The notes beneath the pieces are model-generated. The model did not search any database, was not told the DNA's origin, and saw only the letters and a program-made list of their open reading frames with translations. The position numbers and the translations under genes were made by a program. A stretch of 9,340 nucleotides of DNA from Maricaulis sp. Its GTDB lineage: Bacteria; Pseudomonadota; Alphaproteobacteria; Caulobacterales; Maricaulaceae. The stretch lies in NCBI GenBank assembly GCA_002694345.1, contig NZLV01000118.1, positions 1 through 9,340 of the forward strand, read 5' to 3'. This document shows, piece after piece, positions 1-7,046 of this stretch. How positions within the stretch are numbered: the first letter of the stretch is position 1; each line of letters starts with the position of its first letter.

Positions 1-119
1 GCATCTGGAGTCACCACGATCACATGTTCTGGTGGAACAGAGGGAGAATCTCATACCGTTAGAATTGTCAATTCTGGTATTACAACGATTGGATTTAGCA
101 CTTATTTCTTATTCCCGTC
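1..119. other. AT-richer segment of different origin, joined to the receptor gene
   Basis: GC in bases 1-120 is 50 of 120 by count (42%), well below the rest of the window. The receptor's frame (frame 3) has stop codons here at 60-62 and 96-98, so the receptor cannot extend through this stretch. Frame 1 on the plus strand is open from base 1 to a TAG at 184-186. It reads as a Ser/Thr/Gly-rich beta-type sequence: ASGVTTITCSGG near the start, then STYFLFPSGSAPVIPT at about 100-144. That last motif reminds me of the repetitive ends of phage tail or other beta-structured surface proteins, which is a weak resemblance from memory. Frame 2 is also open, so the coding frame is not certain. The likely explanation is a chimeric contig end or recombination joint. 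A genuine insertion that cut the receptor gene is the alternative. Confidence 0.5.
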
Positions 120-2180
120 TGGATCGGCACCAGTCATACCAACCCGCTCTGGTTCACAGCTCCGACCGATGACTGGTTCCTGGTAGATCCGCGCGTGCCC
201 GAACAGCGCGCCCTGATCAATTACGACCACCCTTTCCAGGACCAGTCCAGCATGCTGCCGGAGACGGAGCGCTACACGCTCTTCGCCAATGGCCACTATG
301 ACGTGACCGACACGATTGAATTGTATGGTGAGGCGCTGCTCAACCGGCGCGAAACCTATGTGAACTCGTACCGCCAGTACTGGATCTACATGTACAATGG
401 CGAGAGCCTCTGGGGTGCCTATCCTGACCCGTTCGCTGCGGGCTGGGGTGGCATGAACGAGCTTTCGCCGACCCCGATCACCGACCACAATGACAGCTCG
501 GTCTCGGTCGACTACCAGCGCTTCGTCGCCGGCCTGCGCGGGGATACCCTGTTCGGTCTGGACACGTGGAGCTGGGATCTGGCCCTGCAATCTTCGCGCT
601 CGGAAGGTGAATACTGGAACCAGCGTATCTATGCCGACGCGATCTATGACCAGTACTACCGGTCTGCCTCGTGCGTGGGTACGGTCACCTCGATCCGCGG
701 CGCGCCCTGCGTCGATGTCGACTGGCTTGATCCGGAACTCCTGCGCGGCAATGTGCCCGATGATGTGGCCGAATACGCCTTTGGCGAGGAAACCGGACGC
801 ACCATCTACGAACAGCTTTCCTTCGAGGCGGTCGCCAATGGCGAGGTGTTCGATCTGCCCGCTGGCCCGGTCGCCATGGCAATCGGTATCCATTACCGCG
901 AAGACTCGATTGACGACACGCCGGGTGAATTGACCCTGTCCAACAATGTCTGGAACTCCTCCGTCGCCGGTATCACGACCGGTTCGGATACGACCCAGGC
1001 AGCGTTCGGTGAGATCAGCATTCCACTGCTGGCCGATTCCCGGTTCGCCGACTCCCTCGAGCTGACCCTGTCAGGCCGTTACACGGACGTGGACAGCTAC
1101 GGGTCCGGCGAGACCTACAAGGTGGGCCTGAACTGGGCGATCAATGACGTGGTCCGCTTCCGGGCGACTCATGGCACGTCCTTCCGGACACCGGCCCTGT
1201 TCGAACTTTACCTGTCGAACCAGACCGGCTTCCTGTCACAACGGTCCATTGACCCCTGCGTCAACTGGGCCGGCAATCTGGCCACGAATGTCATCTCCCA
1301 GCGGGTGGCTGACAATTGTGCGGCTGATGGCATTCCGGACAATCTCAGCGGTTCCGGTGCCAGTGCCACCATCGTGACTGGTGGCGGTTTCGGCGTGCTG
1401 GACGCAGAAACCTCCGATGCCACCAATATCGGCATCGTGCTGACCCCGCGGAATATCAATTTCCGCCTGTCGATCGACTATTACGAGATCGAAGTGAATG
1501 ATGAAGTGTCCCGCTTGGGTGCGGCTGGCATTGTCGGAGGCTGCTATGGGTCGGAAGACTTCGCCAATGAGCCGCTCTGCGACCTGTTCACCCGGAACTC
1601 TTCGACGGATCCGGGGCCATTCCTGATCGACACAGTCCGGGACAGCTTCATCAACATCAACAGCCAGCGCAATACCGGTATCGACATCACGGCGGACTAT
1701 ATCCACCAATTCGGTTTCGGTGATCTGGCCGTTAATCTGAGCGCAGCCTACCAGCTGGAAGACACGACCAACCTGCTGGGTGGTTTCGTGGCAGACTTCA
1801 ACGGCGAAGCTGGAGAGCCGAAGCTGGTGGGTGACCTGAACTTCACCTTCACCCGCGATGACTGGACCGCCTTCTGGGGCATGCGTTACGTCGACCGTAC
1901 GTCGAACGTGGAGTCCTACGGCAATGCCGCTCAGCTCTACGGCACCCAGAACGTGAACTACAAGCTGTGGACGGAAAGTGTGGTCTACCACAACGTTTCG
2001 CTCCAGCGGACGTTTGGTGACTGGTCGGCCCGCGCAGGTGTGTCGAACCTGTTCGACGAGCACCCGCCGGCCGTGACCGGCATTTCCGGCGAGTACAACA
2101 CCGTCGGACGGTCCGCCTTCTACAGCCAGTATGACTGGTTCGGACGGCGCTTCTTCGTCAACGTGGTGCGGACCTTCTAA
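120..2180 (+). CDS. TonB-dependent outer-membrane receptor, N-terminus missing
   Basis: This is the C-terminal part (about 686 residues) of a TonB-dependent receptor, the 22-strand outer-membrane barrel that imports siderophores, cobalamin, glycans or similar substrates using the TonB-ExbB-ExbD complex. Receptor-like reading starts near base 120-126 (IGTSHTNPLWF) and runs on through DDWFLVDPRVPEQRALINYD. A GTG at 195 lies inside this stretch and is not the true start. Barrel hallmarks are GTSFRTPALFELYLSNQTG (about 1173-1229), NTGIDITADY (about 1671-1700), the late-strand motif SARAGVSNLFDEHPP (about 2028-2072) and a C-terminal VRTF ending in Phe, the usual signal for Bam insertion. Three close cysteine pairs (codons at 672/708, 1257/1317 and 1542/1578) suggest disulfide-bonded extracellular loops. 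Full-length relatives have about 900-1000 residues, so the signal peptide, TonB box, plug and first strands are missing. The cause is the junction near base 120, where upstream frame-3 stops appear. The substrate cannot be told from sequence. Confidence 0.93.
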   Translation, partial: WIGTSHTNPLWFTAPTDDWFLVDPRVPEQRALINYDHPFQDQSSMLPETERYTLFANGHYDVTDTIELYGEALLNRRETYVNSYRQYWIYMYNGESLWGAYPDPFAAGWGGMNELSPTPITDHNDSSVSVDYQRFVAGLRGDTLFGLDTWSWDLALQSSRSEGEYWNQRIYADAIYDQYYRSASCVGTVTSIRGAPCVDVDWLDPELLRGNVPDDVAEYAFGEETGRTIYEQLSFEAVANGEVFDLPAGPVAMAIGIHYREDSIDDTPGELTLSNNVWNSSVAGITTGSDTTQAAFGEISIPLLADSRFADSLELTLSGRYTDVDSYGSGETYKVGLNWAINDVVRFRATHGTSFRTPALFELYLSNQTGFLSQRSIDPCVNWAGNLATNVISQRVADNCAADGIPDNLSGSGASATIVTGGGFGVLDAETSDATNIGIVLTPRNINFRLSIDYYEIEVNDEVSRLGAAGIVGGCYGSEDFANEPLCDLFTRNSSTDPGPFLIDTVRDSFININSQRNTGIDITADYIHQFGFGDLAVNLSAAYQLEDTTNLLGGFVADFNGEAGEPKLVGDLNFTFTRDDWTAFWGMRYVDRTSNVESYGNAAQLYGTQNVNYKLWTESVVYHNVSLQRTFGDWSARAGVSNLFDEHPPAVTGISGEYNTVGRSAFYSQYDWFGRRFFVNVVRTF

Positions 2181-2202
2181 CCGCCCTTCCAGACGACTGA
2201 TC

Positions 2203-2234
2203 AGGAGCGGCGGCCTGGCGGCTGCCGCTCCTTT
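2203..2234 (+). terminator. Rho-independent-type hairpin after the receptor gene
   Basis: A 13-base arm at 2203-2215 (AGGAGCGGCGGCC) pairs with 2220-2232 (GGCTGCCGCTCCT) across a TGGC loop. Pairing is Watson-Crick except for one G-U pair. A short run TTTC follows. It lies 22 bases past the receptor stop codon and 28 bases before the next gene's ATG, so it probably ends the receptor transcript or attenuates read-through into the sulfotransferase gene. The T tract is short, so termination may be incomplete. Confidence 0.75.
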
Positions 2235-2261
2235 CTCATCCGAGACAGGTAAGGGATACAC

Positions 2262-3050
2262 ATGCCGCGGATACAAATGCACGCCGACAATCTGGACGAC
2301 CGCAATGCGGAATTCGCCCAGTCAGACCTGGCCCAGCCGGTCTTCCTCAATTCCGTGCCCAAATCGGGCACCCACCTCCTGCGCAACATCATGCGCATGT
2401 TCGCGCCCGTGGAGCAGCACTACACGGCCGCCTTCATCCAGCACCCCATTCTGGCCCAGCACAAGCACGCCTTCGATGCCCGGACGCCGAAGCTGAGTTG
2501 GGGCCATCTTCTCTTCTCCGACCATTCAGCCACGGCGCTGAAAGGGGTTCGCCACATCCTGCTCGTCCGCGATCCCTATGATTGGGTGATCGCACGCGCC
2601 CGGTTTTTCCTGTCGGACACTTTTCAGGGCAATATGGAGCACCTCAAAAATGGCGCTGTCTCCGTCGAGGACATGCTGAACATGATGATTGTCGGCATTC
2701 CGGGCAAAGCCCCGACCCTGCTGGAGATCTTCACCCATAATGCCGCGTCCTGGATGGGCACCTCAGCCCATCTCGTGCGCTATGAGGAATTGGCGGTTCA
2801 TGCGGCCCAGCCCGACACGCTGGAGGCCCACGCCTATTTCGATCGCCTGTTCACGGCTGCGGGCATGGGGCCGCTGCCGGAAGACTGGCGCGAACGGGTC
2901 CGGGTCGGAGCCGACCGCGGACAGAGCGGAACAGCGCGCGAAAACCTGGCCGGGACACAGCAGGCCTTCCCCGACGAACTGCCCGACATGCAGAAGCGTC
3001 TGGTCGAGTTCGCTGCCCCCGGCCTGCGCACGCTGCTGGGCTATCACTGA
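2262..3050 (+). CDS. Sulfotransferase-family protein
   Basis: This 262-residue cytoplasmic protein probably has the PAPS-dependent sulfotransferase fold, which transfers sulfate from PAPS to a hydroxyl or amine acceptor. The 5'-phosphosulfate loop is NSVPKSGTHLL at residues 30-40. A 3'-phosphate-binding segment LLVRDPYDWVIARARF is at 100-115. The structural motif LVRYEEL is at 171-177, and GADRGQSGTARENL at 216-229 corresponds to the C-terminal RKGxxGxW-type nucleotide loop. His82 in SWGHLLFSD is a candidate catalytic base. The conserved Ser normally eight residues after the Arg of RDPxD is Ala111 here, so PAPS binding may be altered. The length is typical of compact bacterial members. The ATG at 2262 has AAGGGA five bases upstream. 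There is no signal peptide. It follows the receptor gene on the same strand after a hairpin. The acceptor (polysaccharide, lipid, peptide or small molecule) cannot be inferred. Confidence 0.85.
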   Translation: MPRIQMHADNLDDRNAEFAQSDLAQPVFLNSVPKSGTHLLRNIMRMFAPVEQHYTAAFIQHPILAQHKHAFDARTPKLSWGHLLFSDHSATALKGVRHILLVRDPYDWVIARARFFLSDTFQGNMEHLKNGAVSVEDMLNMMIVGIPGKAPTLLEIFTHNAASWMGTSAHLVRYEELAVHAAQPDTLEAHAYFDRLFTAAGMGPLPEDWRERVRVGADRGQSGTARENLAGTQQAFPDELPDMQKRLVEFAAPGLRTLLGYH

Positions 3051-3072
3051 ATCTCAGCCCGGACCGCAAACG

Positions 3073-3108
3073 GAAAGGGCCCGATCCCCCCGGACCGGGC
3101 CCTTTCTT
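3073..3108. terminator. GC-rich hairpin between convergent genes, likely bidirectional terminator
   Basis: The arm GAAAGGGCCCG (3073-3083) is the exact reverse complement of CGGGCCCTTTC (3096-3106), giving an 11-bp stem around a 12-base C-rich loop. On the plus strand it is followed by TTGTTTC, a reasonable U-rich tail for the sulfotransferase transcript ending at 3050. On the minus strand the arm ends in TTTC and is followed by CGTTTG, so it may also stop the gene ending at 3128. It occupies the 77-bp space between the two stop codons. Confidence 0.82.
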
Positions 3109-3127
3109 GTTTCGACAGAAAGGCGCG

Positions 3128-4738
3128 CTACGGCGCTTCAGCCGTGAAGCTCAGTCCCAGCATCTCATAGTCGAACGAACCATTCTGGACCTGGTCGAAC
3201 ACCGTCCCGAAGGAAAGCGGCTCCGGCGGATTGGCCTCAATGGTGAGCGTACCGCCCGAATTGATGAAATTCGTCAGCGCGCCGGACAATTGCGACAGCA
3301 TGGGACGCGGGATTTCCGGCGGGGCCGACATCATGCCCATGCCGATCATGGCCCCGGCCTGGATACGCAGCTCGTCTGCCGTGATGCCCTGCGCTGCAGC
3401 ACCAGCTTCCAGAGCCCGCTCCAGAAGAGACAGGTCCGTCAGGCTGATCCGCATATTGTTCAGGATGATCGGCCGCATCAGATCGAGACTGGCCTGGGTC
3501 TGCAGGGCCTCATCATCACCGGCTGCTTCCAGCTGGGCCATCGCCTCCGGAAGATTGGCGAAATAGGTGTCATAGCCCGAGAAGCGCTGCGACATTTCGA
3601 TCCGCAGACCGTCCTGAAGCTCAACGTAATTATCGCCATCCGTCCAGACTTCACCGGTGGATTCGTCATAGATCCCGTTGCTGGCCAGGCTCAGCTCGAG
3701 CCGGTCATAGCCCAGCATGCCGAGCGCCATGGCCACCTGGGCCCCGGCTTCCTTGGTCGCGTCGGGGATCAGGCGCAGGGAATCCATCGCCGCCGAGGAA
3801 ATATACCGCGAACCGCGTTGCTGGATCTGGGCCGTCAGATTGTCCATCGCGATATGGACGCCTTCGGCATCGATCAGAAGGCCACGCATGGCAAACTGGT
3901 CGAACATGTCCATCTGCGGCGACATCGCGGACTGGTAGTAAGCCGACATGATGGCGTCTTCGTCACCACCGGCGGCCAGTGCGTCCATCAGCTCGGCATA
4001 GGCCTGGGTCTGGAACCCGGTCAGGTTCAGCTCGTCCAGGCGCATGGTGACCGGTCCGCTGTCACCGGGACCGTCCAGCTGGAAGCCGGAGATCACGAAC
4101 TGGCCTAGCTCGACATCGGAATAGTCCTGGACGGAAAACTGATCGAGCACGATCCGGCTGCGGCCATCCTCTTCCAGGCTTTCCAGCTCAAGGCCTTCCA
4201 GGCGGAAGCTTTCGAAAGCCCAGTCATTCCAGGCCGGCTCGACATCGTCCTCCTCGCCACTGAACAGGCGGGCGAAGTCGCGGGCCATGTTGGAATTGAT
4301 GCCGCTCGCACCGAAATAGGTAACGCGCATGAAGTCTTCGCCGTCGGTCTCTTCGGTCCGGAAATTCTCCATCGCGAAGCCGTCAAAGACCACGAACCCG
4401 TCTTCATCGATCCGCGGCGCATCGAAGATGAGACGATCAAGATGTCCGGTTTCAAACTCGCTGCCGACTTCGAAACTGGTTCCGTCCTCGTCTTCGTTCT
4501 GAGCGTCATCCTCATCGTCCGGGAAAGTCATGACGACGTCCGACAGGATGTAGCGCCCGCGAGACCAACTCGCCTCACCATAGGTGAGGTGACCGTTCAT
4601 GCCGGTATTGTCGGCAAAGCCGAGCTGTTCCATGGCCGCGTCCGCAGCCGCCCGGCTCTGGGCCAGGGCATCACCCTGCGGCCAGGCGAGCGCAACAAGG
4701 CTGCCCGCGGCCAGGGCGGTAAGAAGGTGGTATTTCAT
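3128..4738 (-). CDS. Exported acidic protein of unknown function
   Basis: I do not recognise a named family for this 536-residue protein. Residues 1-27 form a signal peptide: Lys2, a hydrophobic core LLTALAAGSLVALAW, then a likely signal-peptidase I site after ALA near residue 26 (DALAQS). The mature protein should be periplasmic or secreted. It is strongly acidic, with a patch at 73-85 (PDDEDDAQNEDED). It alternates beta-strand-like stretches of the type RLEGLELESL, FVISGFQLDG and MRLDELNLTGF, recalling AsmA- or YdgA-like repeat folds; that is impression only. The C-terminal part (about 340-536), with YDRLELSLA, an alpha-rich stretch with ITADELRIQ, and TLTIEANPPEPLSF near 497-510, resembles tails of uncharacterised exported proteins common in Alphaproteobacteria. 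It has no obvious catalytic motif, lipobox or cysteine. The ATG at 4738 is preceded by a purine-rich AGAGGGG a few bases upstream. It lies 100 bp downstream of the PBP1A gene on the same strand, possibly co-transcribed. Confidence 0.85.
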   Translation of the reverse strand: MKYHLLTALAAGSLVALAWPQGDALAQSRAAADAAMEQLGFADNTGMNGHLTYGEASWSRGRYILSDVVMTFPDDEDDAQNEDEDGTSFEVGSEFETGHLDRLIFDAPRIDEDGFVVFDGFAMENFRTEETDGEDFMRVTYFGASGINSNMARDFARLFSGEEDDVEPAWNDWAFESFRLEGLELESLEEDGRSRIVLDQFSVQDYSDVELGQFVISGFQLDGPGDSGPVTMRLDELNLTGFQTQAYAELMDALAAGGDEDAIMSAYYQSAMSPQMDMFDQFAMRGLLIDAEGVHIAMDNLTAQIQQRGSRYISSAAMDSLRLIPDATKEAGAQVAMALGMLGYDRLELSLASNGIYDESTGEVWTDGDNYVELQDGLRIEMSQRFSGYDTYFANLPEAMAQLEAAGDDEALQTQASLDLMRPIILNNMRISLTDLSLLERALEAGAAAQGITADELRIQAGAMIGMGMMSAPPEIPRPMLSQLSGALTNFINSGGTLTIEANPPEPLSFGTVFDQVQNGSFDYEMLGLSFTAEAP

Positions 4739-4838
4739 GTGTCCCCTCTCAGGATTGAATGTCGGACCGGTCCCTCACATCCCAGAATAGCAGCCCTGGC
4801 GGGGACTGTCTCAGGGCAAGTCTGCCTTGTTCAGGGGA

Positions 4839-6854
4839 TTACTCGCTATCCGGTCCCCCCAGCGAGGCCAGAAAGGCCGCGATGGGGTCGGGGGTTTCAG
4901 CCTCCTCCGCCGGTGCAGGGTCCGGTTGGCTGGCCAGAACGTCAGCCAGCGGGTCCGCAGCGGCGGCGGGCGGGTTCGGCAGCGCCGCGAGAACAGGTTG
5001 CGAAGCGACGCCGTCACGGGGGGCTTCGCGCATATAGGCACCGAAAATGCGCGCCGGCGGACCACCGCCCGTGGCGTGATCGGTCGGGGAATTGTCGTCA
5101 TTGCCGGTCCAGACAACCGTCACCAGATCCCCGGCATAACCGGCGAACCAGGCATCGCGGAACTCATTGGTCGTCCCGGTCTTGCCCGCGGCCTCAAGAC
5201 CCCAGACCGCGGCATTGCGTCCGGTGCCCTCCCGAACCACGGCCTGCATGAGATCACGCATGTAAGCGTATGTCCGGGCATCGAGCACCAGCTCACCCGC
5301 AGCCTCGGGTGCCACATACAGGACCTCGCCATCCGCCGTTTCGATCCGGGCGATGCCATGGGTGTCAGCGCGGACACCGCCATTGGCAAAGGGCGTATAG
5401 GCGGTGGCCAGCTCCAGCGGGGTCACCTCATAGGCTCCGAGCGCCAGCGAACGGTCGACCCGCATCGCGCTTTCCACGCCCAGACGCCGCGCCAGGCGCG
5501 CCACATGCCCGCGGCCGGTCTCTTCGGCGATCTGGACCGCGACCGAATTGGACGAACGGTAGAAGGCCTCGCGCAGCGTGATTTCGCCTCGATAGGTGTC
5601 GTTGTAGTTCTGCGGCTCCCAGTCTCCGACCCGGACCGGCGCGTCGTCGCGCACATCATCCGGGCGCAAGCCGGCCTCGAAGGCGGAGGCGTAGACAAAG
5701 GGTTTGAAGGCAGAGCCCGGCTGCCGCTGGGCCAGGACCGCCCGGTTGAACTGGGATTGCACATAGCTGCGCCCGCCCACCATGGCCCGCACGGATCCGT
5801 CATGGGCCAGGGAAACGATCGCCCCCTCGCCAGCCCCCGAGGCGAGATCCGTGTCGCCCAGAACCGCGTTGAGGGCGGCTTCGGCGGCACGCTGGGCATC
5901 GACATCGAGCGTGGTGTGCACGACCAGATCTCCATGCCCGTCACCCACCAGTTCGCGCACGCGCGGCGACACCCAGTCGATGAAATACTGTGCGCCCGGA
6001 CTGGACGCACCGCGGGAAACCCGGATCGGAACTTCGGCGGCGGCGATCCGCTCGCTTTCGCTGATCCTCCCGGTCTGCGCCATCAGATCGAGAACCACCG
6101 TGGCCCGCGCCGCGGCCCGGGCTGAATCATTGACCGGAGAATAGCGGGACGGGGCCTTCAGAAGTCCGGCCAGAAGCGCCGCCTCCCCCAGTGAAACCTC
6201 GCTGGCGGGGCGACCGAAATAGCGCAGCGAGGCGGCTTCCACGCCATAGGCGCCGCCGCCGAAATAGACCCGGTTGAGATAGAGTTCGAGGATTTCATCC
6301 TTGCTGAACCGGCTCTCCAGCCAGAAGGCCAGCATCATCTCCTGGACCTTGCGGCGCAGGGTGCGCTCCGGTGACAGGAAGAGATTCTTGGCCAATTGCT
6401 GGGTCAGCGTCGACCCGCCCTGGACGACATGACCGGCTCGCAAATTGGCCAGCATGGCCCGCGACAGGCCAATGATGTCGATCCCGGGGTGGGAATAGAA
6501 GCGCCGGTCCTCGACGGCCAGGACCGCGTCGACCAGATAGGGCGGCAGGTCTTCAATGCTGACTTCATGGCCCTGGGCGGACCCGCGCCGGGCGATCAAC
6601 CGGCCATCATGGTCGAGAAAAGTGATCGAGGCCGCAGGCTCGACCGCAGTCAGGCCCGACGTGTCCGGCAGATCCCGGGCGACCGAGACCAGATAGCCGC
6701 CCACGCCCAGACAGGCGATGAGGGCGAGAACCGCGAAACTGCGAAACCAGGGGAAGCCGGGCCGCGACTGCCGCTTGGCCGGACGCCGGGCCGGCACGGC
6801 CCGCGTTCGCCGCCTGGAAGCGGAAGTCGTTGTCCTGGAACGGCGGGCCATCAT
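4839..6854 (-). CDS. Class A penicillin-binding protein, PBP1A-type (peptidoglycan glycosyltransferase/transpeptidase)
   Basis: This 671-residue bifunctional enzyme polymerises lipid II into glycan strands and crosslinks their stem peptides in the periplasm. The N-terminus is a very basic cytoplasmic tail (residues 1-35, many Arg) followed by one membrane anchor at about 38-58. The family-51 glycosyltransferase domain (about 75-250) contains EDRRFYSHPGID (115-126, catalytic Glu115), GGSTLTQQLAKNLF (146-159) and RRKVQEMMLAFWLE (167-180, second Glu172). The transpeptidase domain carries all three active-site motifs: SAFK (Ser381 nucleophile, Lys384), SSN (434-436) and KTGT (558-561). A Pro/Ala/Asp-rich, probably disordered tail runs from about residue 615. 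The length is short to normal for PBP1A proteins, and I saw no large extra domain. Two adjacent ATG codons (6852-6854 and 6849-6851) could start it, and neither has a strong ribosome binding site, so the start is uncertain by one codon or more. The gene is likely ponA/mrcA-type, but paralogues are common, so no symbol is given. Confidence 0.96.
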   Translation of the reverse strand: MMARRSRTTTSASRRRTRAVPARRPAKRQSRPGFPWFRSFAVLALIACLGVGGYLVSVARDLPDTSGLTAVEPAASITFLDHDGRLIARRGSAQGHEVSIEDLPPYLVDAVLAVEDRRFYSHPGIDIIGLSRAMLANLRAGHVVQGGSTLTQQLAKNLFLSPERTLRRKVQEMMLAFWLESRFSKDEILELYLNRVYFGGGAYGVEAASLRYFGRPASEVSLGEAALLAGLLKAPSRYSPVNDSARAAARATVVLDLMAQTGRISESERIAAAEVPIRVSRGASSPGAQYFIDWVSPRVRELVGDGHGDLVVHTTLDVDAQRAAEAALNAVLGDTDLASGAGEGAIVSLAHDGSVRAMVGGRSYVQSQFNRAVLAQRQPGSAFKPFVYASAFEAGLRPDDVRDDAPVRVGDWEPQNYNDTYRGEITLREAFYRSSNSVAVQIAEETGRGHVARLARRLGVESAMRVDRSLALGAYEVTPLELATAYTPFANGGVRADTHGIARIETADGEVLYVAPEAAGELVLDARTYAYMRDLMQAVVREGTGRNAAVWGLEAAGKTGTTNEFRDAWFAGYAGDLVTVVWTGNDDNSPTDHATGGGPPARIFGAYMREAPRDGVASQPVLAALPNPPAAAADPLADVLASQPDPAPAEEAETPDPIAAFLASLGGPDSE

Positions 6855-7046
6855 GCTGCTCGGTTCAAAATCAAAGCCCTATCTGGCGGTGACACGGTTA
6901 ATTCCCCATGAAGACCGGGGTCTTTCGGACAGGCCTGGAACCGGCCGGGACTGATGCAGGGAGGACACGCGCAGCTCTTCGACGCTCAAACCCGCTTGCG
7001 CTCGGCGCATCCCCTCGCCACCATGATGGCGAAGAGGGGCCCAATC
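6855..7046. promoter_or_regulatory. Divergent intergenic region, PBP1A gene (-) and small lipoprotein gene (+)
   Basis: These 192 bases lie between divergently transcribed genes and must hold promoters for both. I could not assign -35 and -10 boxes with confidence. A small hairpin, AAGAC/GTCTT with a four-base loop, lies near 6909-6922 and is followed by TTTC. A larger hairpin overlaps the lipoprotein ribosome binding site and is listed separately. Several short open frames cross this region on the plus strand, but they lack a ribosome binding site or recognisable protein features. Confidence 0.5.
7011..7039 (+). promoter_or_regulatory. Hairpin overlapping the ribosome binding site of the small lipoprotein gene
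   Basis: TCGCCA at 7015-7020 pairs perfectly with TGGCGA at 7027-7032 across the loop CCATGA. The stem can extend by pairing CCCC (7011-7014) with GGGG (7036-7039), leaving AGA (7033-7035) bulged. The right side contains the Shine-Dalgarno-like AGAGGGG (7033-7039), seven bases before the ATG at 7047. In the folded RNA the ribosome binding site would be partly hidden, which suggests translational control. This is a hand-drawn fold, not a computed one. Confidence 0.45.

Noticed and set aside
195..197. GTG at 195 as the receptor start codon
   Set aside because: Receptor-like sequence continues in frame upstream to about base 120, there is no ribosome binding site, and a start here would lack signal peptide, TonB box and plug.
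102..893. 263-codon antisense open frame spanning the left junction
   Set aside because: It crosses the compositional junction and has only shadow-like composition, with no motif or ribosome binding site.
1236..2282. 348-codon open frame antisense to the receptor gene
   Set aside because: It mirrors the receptor's third-codon-position GC bias. The translation has no recognisable motifs and it lacks a ribosome binding site. The receptor reading has clear family hallmarks over the same bases.
3107..4108. 333-codon open frame on the plus strand opposite the exported protein
   Set aside because: It starts inside the terminator hairpin, has no ribosome binding site, and reads as Arg/His/Gln-rich shadow sequence. 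The minus-strand gene has a clean signal peptide and ribosome binding site.
4742..4838. Possible terminator or promoter between the PBP1A gene and the exported-protein gene
   Set aside because: Only weak hairpins were found (GGCA/TGCC, and GCCCTG/CAGGGC with a 13-base loop), with no U-rich tail, and no -35/-10 pair with acceptable spacing.
4827..6125. 432-codon open frame on the plus strand opposite PBP1A
   Set aside because: It is a shadow of a GC-rich gene, with His/Arg/Gly-rich low-information translation. The minus-strand frame has all glycosyltransferase and transpeptidase motifs.
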